Virus record (IMG/VR): IMGVR_UViG_3300008259_000013
Location: 67,288 to 131,287 of that record
Direction: 5' to 3' (one strand)
Length of the DNA: 64,000 nt
DNA from: a virus
The notes under the pieces: generated by a model
Databases searched by the model: none
Told to the model about the DNA's origin: nothing
What the model saw: the letters and a program-made list of their open reading frames with translations, nothing else
Shown here: one piece after another, positions 7,751 through 15,207 of the stretch
Position numbering within the stretch: the stretch's first letter is position 1
How the letters are laid out: the number at the start of each line of letters is the position of its first letter
Translations under genes and position numbers: made by a program

Positions 7751-8158
7751 GTGAACATCATTGAATGTTATCAGCTACTCAACGAGTACTTCAACAGCCG
7801 CAGTTGCTTCAATCTAAAGAAAAATAGGAAAGAAGTGATTTTGGTGTCTGACGATGAACCATCGGAAAACGCGGCGCTTGTCTGCGCTCTGAGAGAAATG
7901 GAAAAAGCCAATGTGCTTCGCTCATGCGTTCTAGACGGCGAAGAATATTGGGTTTTAGTGAAGTCTCTTGAGTCCTTTTCTCAGACGATAGAAGTAAGCG
8001 GGCTGGTAGCCGCTGGCATAGCTTCTATTATTAATAATATGTGCCAAGAGTTAAACAGCGAGTCAGAGAAGTGCGACGTTTTAAATATTACAGAAAAGGA
8101 TTTAAAGAATTTAATTTATATCGCTTCTAAGGCCACTCCAGACTCGCTTAAGAAATGA
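7751..8158 (+). CDS. Unknown conserved-looking phage protein
   Basis: This 135-residue protein begins at GTG, chosen because the promoter -10 box ends 5 bases upstream. It is alpha/beta in composition, with an N-terminal helix (NIIECYQLLNEYF), a strand around EVILVSDDEP, and a Cys-containing middle that could form a winged-helix-like fold (ALREMEKANVLRSCVLDGEEYWVL). No catalytic motif is recognised. The promoter of the structured RNA begins 1 base after its stop. Confidence 0.6.
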   Translation: MNIIECYQLLNEYFNSRSCFNLKKNRKEVILVSDDEPSENAALVCALREMEKANVLRSCVLDGEEYWVLVKSLESFSQTIEVSGLVAAGIASIINNMCQELNSESEKCDVLNITEKDLKNLIYIASKATPDSLKK

Positions 8159-8159
8159 T

Positions 8160-8187
8160 TTGACTTTTCCAGAAAACAGGTCATAGT
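8160..8187 (+). promoter_or_regulatory. Sigma70-type promoter for the structured RNA and sigma factor
   Basis: TTGACT (8160-8165), a 16-base spacer and CATAGT (8182-8187) predict a transcript start at about 8193-8195. That is the first base of the 5' strand of a 10-bp long-range helix, so the promoter and the RNA structure support each other. Confidence 0.75.
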
Positions 8188-8192
8188 CATCC

Positions 8193-8646
8193 AGACTGTT
8201 GTGCAGAGGTAACCTGAGCAAAACCATGCTCACTTAAGAATAAAATCTTATTTAAACTCGTAAGAGACAGCAAGCCCGTTGAAAGACGATAGGAAATTGG
8301 AGGAAACTCCAGCGTGCGTTCGGGAGAGGTCGCGTCGTAACTGAGTCCTATTTAAAACTACTAGAAACTTCATTCCTCTCAAAGGAAAAGGCGATGGTGG
8401 AACGTCTGAAAAAAAGTCGCTGCGCAAACAACAGTCTAGCATAGCCAAAAGTAGTCACTAGCTAAACGGACTCACTAAAGCCGGAGATGCGATGACTGAT
8501 GTGGGTACTTTTGGGTGAATAATATCTTAGATAACAACATCTAAGCTGACCTACTATTGCTTAATAGCCAACTCAAGGAAAAGTTATAAGGCGATGGTGG
8601 AGAGGCAAAGTCTCTGTGGCAACACAGAGCATTAAGGAAAAAGTTT
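8193..8646 (+). ncRNA. Large structured RNA or leader with nested pseudoknots
   Basis: No convincing coding frame is seen in this 454-base stretch, but there is dense RNA structure. Three perfect long-range helices occur: 8193-8202 with 8428-8437 (10 bp), 8342-8348 with 8468-8474 (7 bp), and 8445-8453 with 8506-8514 (9 bp). Their order makes two interlocking pseudoknots. Local hairpins lie at 8216-8231, 8235-8250, 8298-8311 (GAAA tetraloop), 8373-8387, 8391-8420, 8526-8545, 8554-8567 and 8612-8629 (GCAA tetraloop). No U-run follows the last hairpin, so transcription probably enters the sigma factor gene, which has AAGGAAAAAG just upstream of its ATG. Size, ornateness and phage context recall GOLLD or ROOL RNAs, but I do not see enough to assign it to either. 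A regulatory leader or a processed RNA are both possible. Confidence 0.75.
8388..8601 (+). repeat. 14-base motif repeated exactly 200 bases apart
   Basis: AAGGCGATGGTGGA occurs at 8388-8401 and again at 8588-8601 inside the structured RNA. In both copies an AAGGAAAAG element lies just upstream. A third AAGGAAAAA-type element precedes the sigma factor ATG. The first copy supplies the 5' strand of the 8391-8420 stem. Confidence 0.85.
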
Positions 8647-9255
8647 ATGTCTAAATCAAAATCTATTAAAGATCTTGATCTTGTTTTAGTTAATAAGATC
8701 AAAGATAATAACTGCAACGACAGTTTCGAAAAATTATCAGGTTCTTACGATAATTTTTATTTCTCTATCGCAAGAAAATATTCTCAAGCATTAAACAGAA
8801 TGGGAATGAGCAAAGAAGAGATAAAGTCTGAAAAAGATTTTATTCTTTACAAAGCAATTCAGTCTTTTGATGCGAAGCAGAAAACGAAGTTTTCAACTTG
8901 GTTTTGCAACTGTGCGAGATATCATTTTCTTAATTACATTAATTCAAACAAAAAATACATCTTGAACGAGGGTTTAGGTGTTGATGTTTATATTAATAAA
9001 GATATCTTAACTGTAACAGATAAGAATAATGATTTATTTGATTATTTGTCTTCTCTTCTTTCTTCTTTCAAAGATCCTAGAGTTAATGAGGTATATAAAT
9101 TAAGGTATTTTTCTAACACGGCTAAACCTGTTACATGGAATAAGATCGCTAAAAAACTAAATATAAGCACACAGACAGCAATCAACCTGCACGAAAAGGC
9201 TAGAGTTTTCCTAAAAAACAAGATTCTTAGTAAAAATTCTTTCGATTTGGTTTGA
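8647..9255 (+). CDS. Phage RNA polymerase sigma factor
   Basis: This 202-residue protein has a region 2-like segment at about residues 28-105, including KAIQSFDAKQKTKFSTWF and a CARYHFLNYINSNKK helix. This matches the 'FDpxxgxkFsTwa...R..i.n' core and -10 recognition helix of sigma70-family factors. Residues 145-195 (TWNKIAKKLNISTQTAINLHEKAR) form a region 4 helix-turn-helix for -35 contact. It probably redirects host RNA polymerase to a later promoter class, likely including the minus-strand structural genes. Its gene is preceded by the structured RNA and an A/G-rich ribosome-binding region, unlike its leaderless neighbours. Confidence 0.85.
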   Translation: MSKSKSIKDLDLVLVNKIKDNNCNDSFEKLSGSYDNFYFSIARKYSQALNRMGMSKEEIKSEKDFILYKAIQSFDAKQKTKFSTWFCNCARYHFLNYINSNKKYILNEGLGVDVYINKDILTVTDKNNDLFDYLSSLLSSFKDPRVNEVYKLRYFSNTAKPVTWNKIAKKLNISTQTAINLHEKARVFLKNKILSKNSFDLV

Positions 9256-9279
9256 CTTTTTGGTTTTTTGGGTCATAAT
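9252..9279 (+). promoter_or_regulatory. Sigma70-type promoter for 9289-9585
   Basis: TTGACT (9252-9257, overlapping the sigma factor stop codon), a 16-base spacer, CATAAT (9274-9279) and 9 bases lead to the ATG at 9289. Confidence 0.75.
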
Positions 9280-9288
9280 GTGTTTAGC

Positions 9289-9585
9289 ATGAATGCTACC
9301 AAGACTGAAAACAAGTGGGATAACCGCGAACTGGGCGCCTTGTGGACGAAAGTCAGCAAGGATAAATCACAGAAGTATATGACTGGTCATATTAACACCT
9401 CTTTGGAGGGAAAGATTGACATTGTCATTTTCTCGAACAAGGAAAAGAAAACCGATAAATCTCCAGATTTTCGGATTTATGCTTCTGATCGCTCGGACAA
9501 GCAAAAGGATCAGGCTAGCAAAACCTCTCCAGCACTTGCCCAAAAAGTGCAATCGGAGTCTGAGGATGACGACGGAGTTCTATAA
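9289..9585 (+). CDS. DUF736-like small protein
   Basis: This 98-residue protein starts at the ATG at 9289. An in-frame TTG further up lies inside the promoter and is not used here. WDNRELGALWTKVSKDK, a KYMTGHI strand and KSPDFRIYASD resemble the DUF736 and related small phage families: a GALW element followed about 40 residues later by a PDFRI strand. The C-terminal 30 residues are polar with an acidic end (ESEDDDGVL), as in some single-strand DNA-binding proteins. The function of the family is unknown. It is monocistronic, with its own promoter and terminator. Confidence 0.6.
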   Translation: MNATKTENKWDNRELGALWTKVSKDKSQKYMTGHINTSLEGKIDIVIFSNKEKKTDKSPDFRIYASDRSDKQKDQASKTSPALAQKVQSESEDDDGVL

Positions 9586-9607
9586 TAAAAAGTAGAAAAT
9601 CCTTTTC

Positions 9608-9637
9608 ACCTACCTATAACAATAGGTAGGTTTTTTT
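9608..9637 (+). terminator. Intrinsic terminator abutting the next start codon
   Basis: A 10-bp perfect stem (9608-9617 with 9622-9631) with an AACA loop is followed by Ts to 9637. The ATG of the next gene starts at 9638, directly after the T-run. Confidence 0.93.
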
Positions 9638-10720
9638 ATGCAATTTGCCGTTCAAGTTCCGCTAAATTCTTTGAGCTTTGGCCAAGTTAGTTTTAATTTG
9701 CTTTACGAGTTTTACAAGCTCGGGCTTAATCCACATATTTTCAAATCTTCTGACCATCAGATAGACTTTTCAGCTTATGACTTTGAACAAGACTTTACCA
9801 ACTGGATCATTAAAAATCACAATGAAGCACTATTGAAGCATAATAGAAATATTCCATGTATAAGACTTTGGCATATTAATGATTCACTCAGGACATATTC
9901 AAATAGGCAAATTCTTTTAACTTTCCACGAAACGGATCAACTTACTCCTATTGAAGCAAATATCTTAAAAAATAGCGAAGTTTGCGTGACTTCAAAATAC
10001 ACTCAAGATGTTTTCGCGGACGCTGGCGTTTCTTCTTCTATCGTACATCTTGGATTTGATTCTAATCACTTTAAGATTTTAGATAAAAAATATTTTGATG
10101 ACGGAAGAATAACTTTTAATCTTTGCGGCAAGTACGAAAAACGCAAGCATCATACAAAGATTGTAAAGACATGGATTAAAAAATTTGGTAAAGATAAGAG
10201 ATATTCTTTGCAATGCGCTTTACACAATCCGTTTTATCAAGACCCCGCTGAATTAAAAGGAGTATTCTCAAATATGTTAGACGGCAAGCCCGTTTTTAAC
10301 GTTACATTTTTGACATCGATGCCAAAAAATTCCACCTACAATGATTTTCTAAATTCTTCAGATATCGTTATCGCAATGTCTGGCGCAGAAGGCTGGGGCC
10401 TTCCAGAGTTTCAATCTGTAGGGCTTGGCAAGCACGCAGTTGTTTTAAATGCCACATCTTACAAAGAGTGGGCTAATAAAGAAAACTCTATAATTGTCGA
10501 GCCAAATAATAAAATTGAAGTCTATGATGGAAAGTTTTTCTCTAAGGGAGCGCCATTCAACCAGGGAAATATTTTTGATTTTAGTGAAGATGAATTCATT
10601 GCTGGCTGTGAAGAAGCGATTAAGAGGGTCGAATCAGATAGAGTTAATCACGAAGGATTAAAACTCCAAGAAAAATTCAAGTATTCAGATACGGCTAATA
10701 AACTGCTATCAATGATTTAA
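9638..10720 (+). CDS. Glycosyltransferase, GT-B (GT4-like)
   Basis: This 360-residue protein has the two-domain layout of retaining GT-B enzymes. The N-terminal domain contains GQVSFNLLYEFYKLG. The C-terminal Rossmann-like domain starts near FNLCGKYEKRKHH and carries the nucleotide-sugar signature SGAEGWGLPEFQSVGLGK (about residues 247-264), where the GWGLP-E element corresponds to the GT4 E-x7-E region. The donor and acceptor cannot be deduced. It starts immediately after a terminator and has no Shine-Dalgarno motif, so how it is transcribed and translated is unclear. The next gene follows after 1 base. Confidence 0.85.
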   Translation: MQFAVQVPLNSLSFGQVSFNLLYEFYKLGLNPHIFKSSDHQIDFSAYDFEQDFTNWIIKNHNEALLKHNRNIPCIRLWHINDSLRTYSNRQILLTFHETDQLTPIEANILKNSEVCVTSKYTQDVFADAGVSSSIVHLGFDSNHFKILDKKYFDDGRITFNLCGKYEKRKHHTKIVKTWIKKFGKDKRYSLQCALHNPFYQDPAELKGVFSNMLDGKPVFNVTFLTSMPKNSTYNDFLNSSDIVIAMSGAEGWGLPEFQSVGLGKHAVVLNATSYKEWANKENSIIVEPNNKIEVYDGKFFSKGAPFNQGNIFDFSEDEFIAGCEEAIKRVESDRVNHEGLKLQEKFKYSDTANKLLSMI

Positions 10721-10721
10721 T

Positions 10722-11096
10722 ATGCCAATTTATCTATTTAAGAACCCTAAAACCGGCAAAATTGTTTCTGTTTTTCAGCAAATGAATGAAGAACATGTTC
10801 ATTCTGAAGATGGAATTAAGTATGAAAGAGTCTTTACAGTACCTAACGCTCAAATTGATGCCGATATTGATGTTGATTCTTCTGAAAAGTTTATAGAAAA
10901 AACAGGAAAAATGAAAGGCACACTTGGAGAAATTTGGGACTACTCTCAAGAATTAAGTAACAAAAGAGCTGAAAAAAACGGTGGTATTGATCCTGTGCGT
11001 CAAAAAGCAGAAGAAAAATATTCCAAAAAGCGCAGGGGTATGAAATATAAAAACAAGATAAACCCTTCGGAAATGCCCAAGATTCAGCTTGACTAA
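10722..11096 (+). CDS. FmdB-like N-terminal domain protein without zinc ligands
   Basis: This 124-residue protein begins MPIYLFKNPKTGKIVSVFQQM, resembling the FmdB-type putative regulatory domain found in many phages ('MPxYxFxNxxTGexxxxf'), but no Cys pairs are present. After residue 45 it is charged and probably helical, with the KYSKKRRGMKYKNK basic patch. Similar phage proteins are annotated as hypothetical. It sits between a glycosyltransferase and the ribonucleotide reductase. Confidence 0.5.
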   Translation: MPIYLFKNPKTGKIVSVFQQMNEEHVHSEDGIKYERVFTVPNAQIDADIDVDSSEKFIEKTGKMKGTLGEIWDYSQELSNKRAEKNGGIDPVRQKAEEKYSKKRRGMKYKNKINPSEMPKIQLD

Positions 11097-11118
11097 TTCT
11101 ATTTTCCGGGAATATTGT
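11089..11118 (+). promoter_or_regulatory. Possible promoter for nrdJ
   Basis: TTGACT (11089-11094), an 18-base spacer and TATTGT (11113-11118) lie upstream of the ATG at 11134. The gap to the start codon is 15 bases, longer than in the other promoters of this family, so support is weaker. Confidence 0.45.
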
Positions 11119-11133
11119 GTAAACCATCATCCT

Positions 11134-13104
11134 ATGAGCATTCTATCTAAAGATTTTATTTCAAAATATAAAGGCAAACAACCAAACTGGGGCTTCAATG
11201 GTTTGGGCTATGTTGTCTACAAAAGAACATACGCAAGACTCAAGGAAGATGGCTCTACCGAAGAGTGGCATGAAACTGTAGAGCGTTGCGTAAATGGGGC
11301 GCAAAAGATTGGCGCTGGATACACAGAAGAAGAGGCCGAAAGAATATATGATTATGTATTTAATCTAAAGTGCAATTTTGCCGGAAGAATGCTTTGGCAG
11401 CTTGGTACATCTACAGTTGATCGCTTTGGGGCTAATTCATTGCTTAATTGCTGGGCTGTAGCAATGCGAGAGCCTAATGCATTTTTGTTTCTTTTTGAGA
11501 ATCTGATGCTTGGTGGTGGCGTTGGTTATAGTATCCGAAGAGAAGATGTTCATGAGTTACCTAAAATAAAGAAAAGTGTAAAGGTTATTCATGAAGGCTC
11601 TAAAGATGCTGATTACATTGTCCCTGATAAGCGCGAAGGCTGGGTTAACTTGCTATCTAAAGTCTTGGATGCTTTTTATGTCACTGGCAAATCGTTTTCT
11701 TATTCGACCATTCTTATCAGAGGGTATGGAGAACCAATCAAAGGCTTTGGGGGAAAAGCTAGCGGCCCACAAGTCCTTATTGATGGAATCGATAAGATCA
11801 CAAAAATTTTCCAGTCTAGAGAAGGCAAAAAACTTCGTTCGCTCGATGTTCTAGATATCTGCAATATAATTGGCAGCATTGTTGTCGCTGGTAATGTTCG
11901 TCGAAGTGCTGAAATCGCTCTTGGCGACCCTGACGACATTCTTTATTTGCGAGCAAAGAATTGGGGCACTGGCAATGTTCCAAACTGGAGAGCTATGAGC
12001 AATAATACTATTTATGCTGATAGCTACAGTCATGTTCTTGAAGAAATTTGGAAAAACGGCTATGAAATAAACCCAGACAGCGGATACGCGAACGGAGAGC
12101 CTTATGGCTTTTTTAATCTACCGCTTTCTCAAAAATTCGGAAGAATTAAAGATGGCGACATTTCTCAAAACGCAATGTATCCGACAGATATAGATAATTG
12201 CGAAATGACCAATCCATGCGCTGAAATTAGCCTTTCTAATTATGAATGCTGCAATCTTTGCGAACTGTATTTAAATAATATCTCTAGTAAAGAAGAGCTT
12301 CTTGATTGCTCTCAGCTTCTTTATAAAACTCAAAAAGCAATAGCTTCTCTCCCTTTCATCCATGAAGAAACTAATAAAATCGTTCACAAGAACATGCGCC
12401 TTGGCCTTGGCATTACTGGTGTATGTCAGTCTCTTGATAAGCTTTCTTGGCTTGATGATTGCTATGTTGCTCTTCGCGCTTTTGATAGGGCTTGGAGCAA
12501 GAAGCGCGGATGGCCTGAAAGCATTAAGCTCACGACTGTTAAACCCAGCGGCACATTAAGCTTGCTTGGCGGAGCTACCCCCGGAGTACATCCAGCATTT
12601 AGCCAATATTATATGCGCACAGTTCGCATGTCTAGTTCTGATGCGTTAGTTCAAATTTGTAAGGACATGGGTTATCATGTTGAGTTTCTTGTTAATTTTG
12701 ACGGGACAGAAAACAGAGATACTGTTGTTGTTTATTTCCCATGCAAAACACCAGAAGGATCAATCTTGGCTAAAGATATGGACGTTTTGAAGCAGCTTGA
12801 CATGGTGAAAAAGCTTCAAACAGATTGGTCTGACAACGCCGTGTCCGTAACTGCTTATTATAAACCAGAAGAACTTGATTCATTAAAAGCTTGGCTTAAG
12901 GAAAATTACGAGCATAATGTAAAGAGCGTTAGCTTCTTGCTGTTTAAAAACCACGGATTTAAGCAGGCTCCCTATCAAGAGATTGACGAAGAAACATATT
13001 TGTTAGCTTCGTCTAAAGTTAAACCAATATCTTCTTTATCTATCAACAGCACTGAAATGCTAGATATGGCTGAGTGCGCTACTGGCGCTTGCCCAATCCG
13101 CTAA
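11134..13104 (+). CDS. nrdJ: Adenosylcobalamin-dependent ribonucleoside-triphosphate reductase (class II)
   Basis: The protein has 656 residues from the ATG at 11134. An in-frame TTG 45 bases earlier overlaps the previous gene and a likely promoter, so it is not chosen. It shows the class II active-site set. Cys106 (LLNCWAVAM) and Cys373 are the redox pair. Cys362 in NPCAEISL is the thiyl radical position. The KPSGTLSLLGGATPGVHP loop is present. The C-terminal CATGACPIR is the swinging-arm Cys pair that re-reduces the active site. It is close in plan to monomeric Lactobacillus-type reductase (about 739 residues) but shorter. The enzyme makes dNTPs without oxygen or a second subunit and depends on host or environmental B12. 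It probably feeds phage DNA synthesis. Confidence 0.95.
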   Translation: MSILSKDFISKYKGKQPNWGFNGLGYVVYKRTYARLKEDGSTEEWHETVERCVNGAQKIGAGYTEEEAERIYDYVFNLKCNFAGRMLWQLGTSTVDRFGANSLLNCWAVAMREPNAFLFLFENLMLGGGVGYSIRREDVHELPKIKKSVKVIHEGSKDADYIVPDKREGWVNLLSKVLDAFYVTGKSFSYSTILIRGYGEPIKGFGGKASGPQVLIDGIDKITKIFQSREGKKLRSLDVLDICNIIGSIVVAGNVRRSAEIALGDPDDILYLRAKNWGTGNVPNWRAMSNNTIYADSYSHVLEEIWKNGYEINPDSGYANGEPYGFFNLPLSQKFGRIKDGDISQNAMYPTDIDNCEMTNPCAEISLSNYECCNLCELYLNNISSKEELLDCSQLLYKTQKAIASLPFIHEETNKIVHKNMRLGLGITGVCQSLDKLSWLDDCYVALRAFDRAWSKKRGWPESIKLTTVKPSGTLSLLGGATPGVHPAFSQYYMRTVRMSSSDALVQICKDMGYHVEFLVNFDGTENRDTVVVYFPCKTPEGSILAKDMDVLKQLDMVKKLQTDWSDNAVSVTAYYKPEELDSLKAWLKENYEHNVKSVSFLLFKNHGFKQAPYQEIDEETYLLASSKVKPISSLSINSTEMLDMAECATGACPIR

Positions 13105-13123
13105 TCACATAAAAAATTACAAA

Positions 13124-13167
13124 ATTAGGGTCTAATTTTATGGAAATTTCCATAGTTAGGCCCTAAT
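13124..13167 (+). terminator. Long inverted repeat after nrdJ (possible terminator)
   Basis: The outer stem pairs 13124-13135 with 13156-13167, perfect except for one G-T pair. The inner part is a perfect 16-base palindrome (13139-13154). It could end the nrdJ transcript or act as a protein site, but there is only a weak T-run (ACATTTTAAT) after it. Confidence 0.55.
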
Positions 13168-13180
13168 ACATTTTAATAAC

Positions 13181-13957
13181 ATGAAATTTTACGTCAGAGG
13201 CGGGGTGGGCGATTTTTTACAATGCTCTTGGTTTATACAAAATAACAAAACCAAAGAATTTATTGTCCACACACATTTTAAAGAGGCCGAATCTTTTTTC
13301 AAAAACTTAAATGCAGAAAATGTTTTCTTTTACTATTTTGATACTATAGAAGAACACGATAAACAAATAGATAAAATTCTTGAAAACCATGGAGAAAACT
13401 CTACCACCAACATAAGAGAATGCCCCAGAAGTTATTATTCTAACATTAATTTTTCTCAACAATTCAAAGACGAAGCTGAATCTTTTATTAAAAAGTTTTC
13501 TAATAAAAAACCAATAATAGGTATTCATCCTTTCGGAAGCAATTTTTCTTGCGACACTTATTCTCGTTTCAATTTACCTATAAAATATTTATCTCCAGAG
13601 ATAGTTTCAGAAATGATTAGCGAAAATTATAATTATATTATATTTGGATCTAAATCTCAACTAGAGTCTTACGGAATACCACAGTCTGAAAATATACTAC
13701 ACACTGACATTAGCATTGAATCCTGTTTGGAGTTAGTGAAACTCTGCTGTAAATTTTTTGGCACAGACAGCTGCTTTAAAACAATGTCTTCTATGTCAAG
13801 AATACCAACATATTGCGTTTTAGGAGATTTCGAGGATACTATAAGAGATCAATTTTTTATTAATCAATACGAAAAAGACAATGTTATGAAAGTTTTTAGA
13901 TTCAAAGATGCCTATTCTGAAAAAAACAAGCTAATTGACTTTTTAAAACTAAATTGA
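13181..13957 (+). CDS. GT9-like (heptosyltransferase-family) protein
   Basis: This 258-residue protein begins KFYVRGGVGDFLQCSWFI, the GxGD N-terminal loop of GT9 ADP-heptose transferases. The second domain starts at IIGIHPFGSNFS. FFGTDSCFKTMSSMSRIP resembles the 'DTG.mHlAaalg.P' donor-binding segment but lacks its His. It is shorter than typical GT9 enzymes (about 320-350 residues). Given the heptose kinase and nucleotidyltransferase later in the cluster, a heptosyltransferase role is plausible but unproven. This is the first gene of the 15 kb sugar cluster, starting after the inverted repeat. Confidence 0.65.
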   Translation: MKFYVRGGVGDFLQCSWFIQNNKTKEFIVHTHFKEAESFFKNLNAENVFFYYFDTIEEHDKQIDKILENHGENSTTNIRECPRSYYSNINFSQQFKDEAESFIKKFSNKKPIIGIHPFGSNFSCDTYSRFNLPIKYLSPEIVSEMISENYNYIIFGSKSQLESYGIPQSENILHTDISIESCLELVKLCCKFFGTDSCFKTMSSMSRIPTYCVLGDFEDTIRDQFFINQYEKDNVMKVFRFKDAYSEKNKLIDFLKLN

Positions 13958-13958
13958 T

Positions 13959-14696
13959 ATGAAATTTTCTTTATTTCTAAATACAAGAAATAGACCTCAC
14001 CTACTTAGAAATTTTTTAAATTCTGTCTATCAAACTACAAGCGATAAAAATTCTATAGAAATTATTATTACTTATGATGACGATGACGAGCTAACTCACG
14101 CTATTTCTAAAAATAATTTTGGACTGGATATAAGGTTTATCAGAGGTCCAAGGCCTGATAATTTAATTGCCTCTTACAACAGAATGGTCAGAGTTGCAAA
14201 AGGAGAAAATCTTTTTGTTTGCAACGATGATATCTCTATTTTAACTAAAAGCTGGGATGAAATAGCCTTAAATAAAATAAATGAATACAAGGAAATTCAT
14301 GGATTTTCTGATAATATTTATTATTGCAAAACCCACTGCAATAGCGCAGATAGAGACATAACCGCAGGATATTGTTCTTTTCCAATAATTTCCAAAAAAG
14401 CGACCGAGGTTTTAGGGTTTTTCATGTATGAATCTTTTAAAACTTTAGGAGGAGACACTTCTATATACAGACTCTATAAAGAAATAGAAAGAATTATAGA
14501 TTTACAAGAAATAAAAATAGATCATATTTTGCATAATACTGTTTCTGCGGTTTGTTCTCCTGATAAAGTAGCCGAAGAATATAGACATAAATTTTTTTCT
14601 AATGTAATAAACCCACTGACTTTTGATGTATCTAAAGAAGCTAAATTACTAATAGATTATATAAATGAAAATTCTGAATCTAAGTTCTTTGAATAA
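13959..14696 (+). CDS. GT2-like glycosyltransferase (GT-A fold)
   Basis: This 245-residue protein has N-terminal MKFSLFLNTRNRPHLLRNFLNS, typical of family 2 enzymes, an EIIITYDDDDELT acidic stretch and CNDDISIL in the DxD position (about residue 86). The C-terminal part is not diagnostic. It is probably cytosolic, as no membrane segment is seen. It starts 1 base after the previous stop; the next gene overlaps its end by 32 bases. Confidence 0.75.
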   Translation: MKFSLFLNTRNRPHLLRNFLNSVYQTTSDKNSIEIIITYDDDDELTHAISKNNFGLDIRFIRGPRPDNLIASYNRMVRVAKGENLFVCNDDISILTKSWDEIALNKINEYKEIHGFSDNIYYCKTHCNSADRDITAGYCSFPIISKKATEVLGFFMYESFKTLGGDTSIYRLYKEIERIIDLQEIKIDHILHNTVSAVCSPDKVAEEYRHKFFSNVINPLTFDVSKEAKLLIDYINENSESKFFE

Positions 14697-15207
14697 CTGC
14701 AAAATAAAAGACCTTTTTGTTCTTCAGCCAGAAACTTTTAGCGATTTTAGAGGGGAAAATTTTGAAGGATACAACGACTGCTCCTATCAAAAAATTTTTT
14801 CTTCTAGCGAAAGGTGGTCGAAAGCAAGCCCCAAATTTATAGTAGATAGTTTTTCTAAATCTAGAAAAGATGTCTTGCGTGGATTTCATGGAGATATTTT
14901 TACATGGAAACTTATAGAGTGTCTGAAAGGATCAATATACTTTGCCGTCATAGACTTAAGGAAAGATTCTGAAACATTCGGTGAACATCAAACATTTACT
15001 CTCACAGAACATAATAAGTACCAAGTGCTTGTACCGAATGGGTGCGTTAATGCGCATTTATGTGTCAGTGAAGAATGCTTATTTCATTATAAATTTACGC
15101 ATGAATACGTTGCGCAAAAAGACCAGATGCATGTAAAATGGAACGACCCAAAATATAATATTTTTTGGCCTATAAACAATCCAATCCTTTCTGAAAGAGA
15201 TAAATGA
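14665..15207 (+). CDS. RmlC-like dTDP-sugar 3,5-epimerase family protein
   Basis: This 180-residue cupin shows the RmlC pattern: FSDFRGENFE near residue 26, SFSKSRKDVLRGFHGD with the catalytic-type His, the IECLKGSIYFAVIDLRKDS strand pair, VLVPNGCVNAHLC in place of 'ip.G.aHGF', and a C-terminal WNDPKYNIFWPI segment. The family epimerises 4-keto-6-deoxy sugars at C3 and C5, or at one position only. No dTDP-glucose pathway partner is seen nearby, so the substrate is open. It overlaps the next gene by 4 bases. Confidence 0.8.
   Translation: MKILNLSSLNNCKIKDLFVLQPETFSDFRGENFEGYNDCSYQKIFSSSERWSKASPKFIVDSFSKSRKDVLRGFHGDIFTWKLIECLKGSIYFAVIDLRKDSETFGEHQTFTLTEHNKYQVLVPNGCVNAHLCVSEECLFHYKFTHEYVAQKDQMHVKWNDPKYNIFWPINNPILSERDK

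Noticed and set aside
8342-8514. Group I intron core: the helices 8342-8348/8468-8474 and 8445-8453/8506-8514 are ordered like P3 and P7, and GGAGATGCGATGACT loosely recalls the conserved S region.
   Set aside because: The genes on either side look complete and unrelated, a promoter begins right after the upstream stop, and the P, Q and R consensus elements are not convincing. The order of helices alone does not prove an intron.
8193-8646. RNase P RNA or tmRNA.
   Set aside because: The conserved RNase P core elements and the tRNA-like end with tag frame of tmRNA were not found.
12362-12559. Hydrophobic 65-residue frame inside nrdJ.
   Set aside because: It lies wholly within the well-supported nrdJ frame and its hydrophobicity is a by-product of codon bias.
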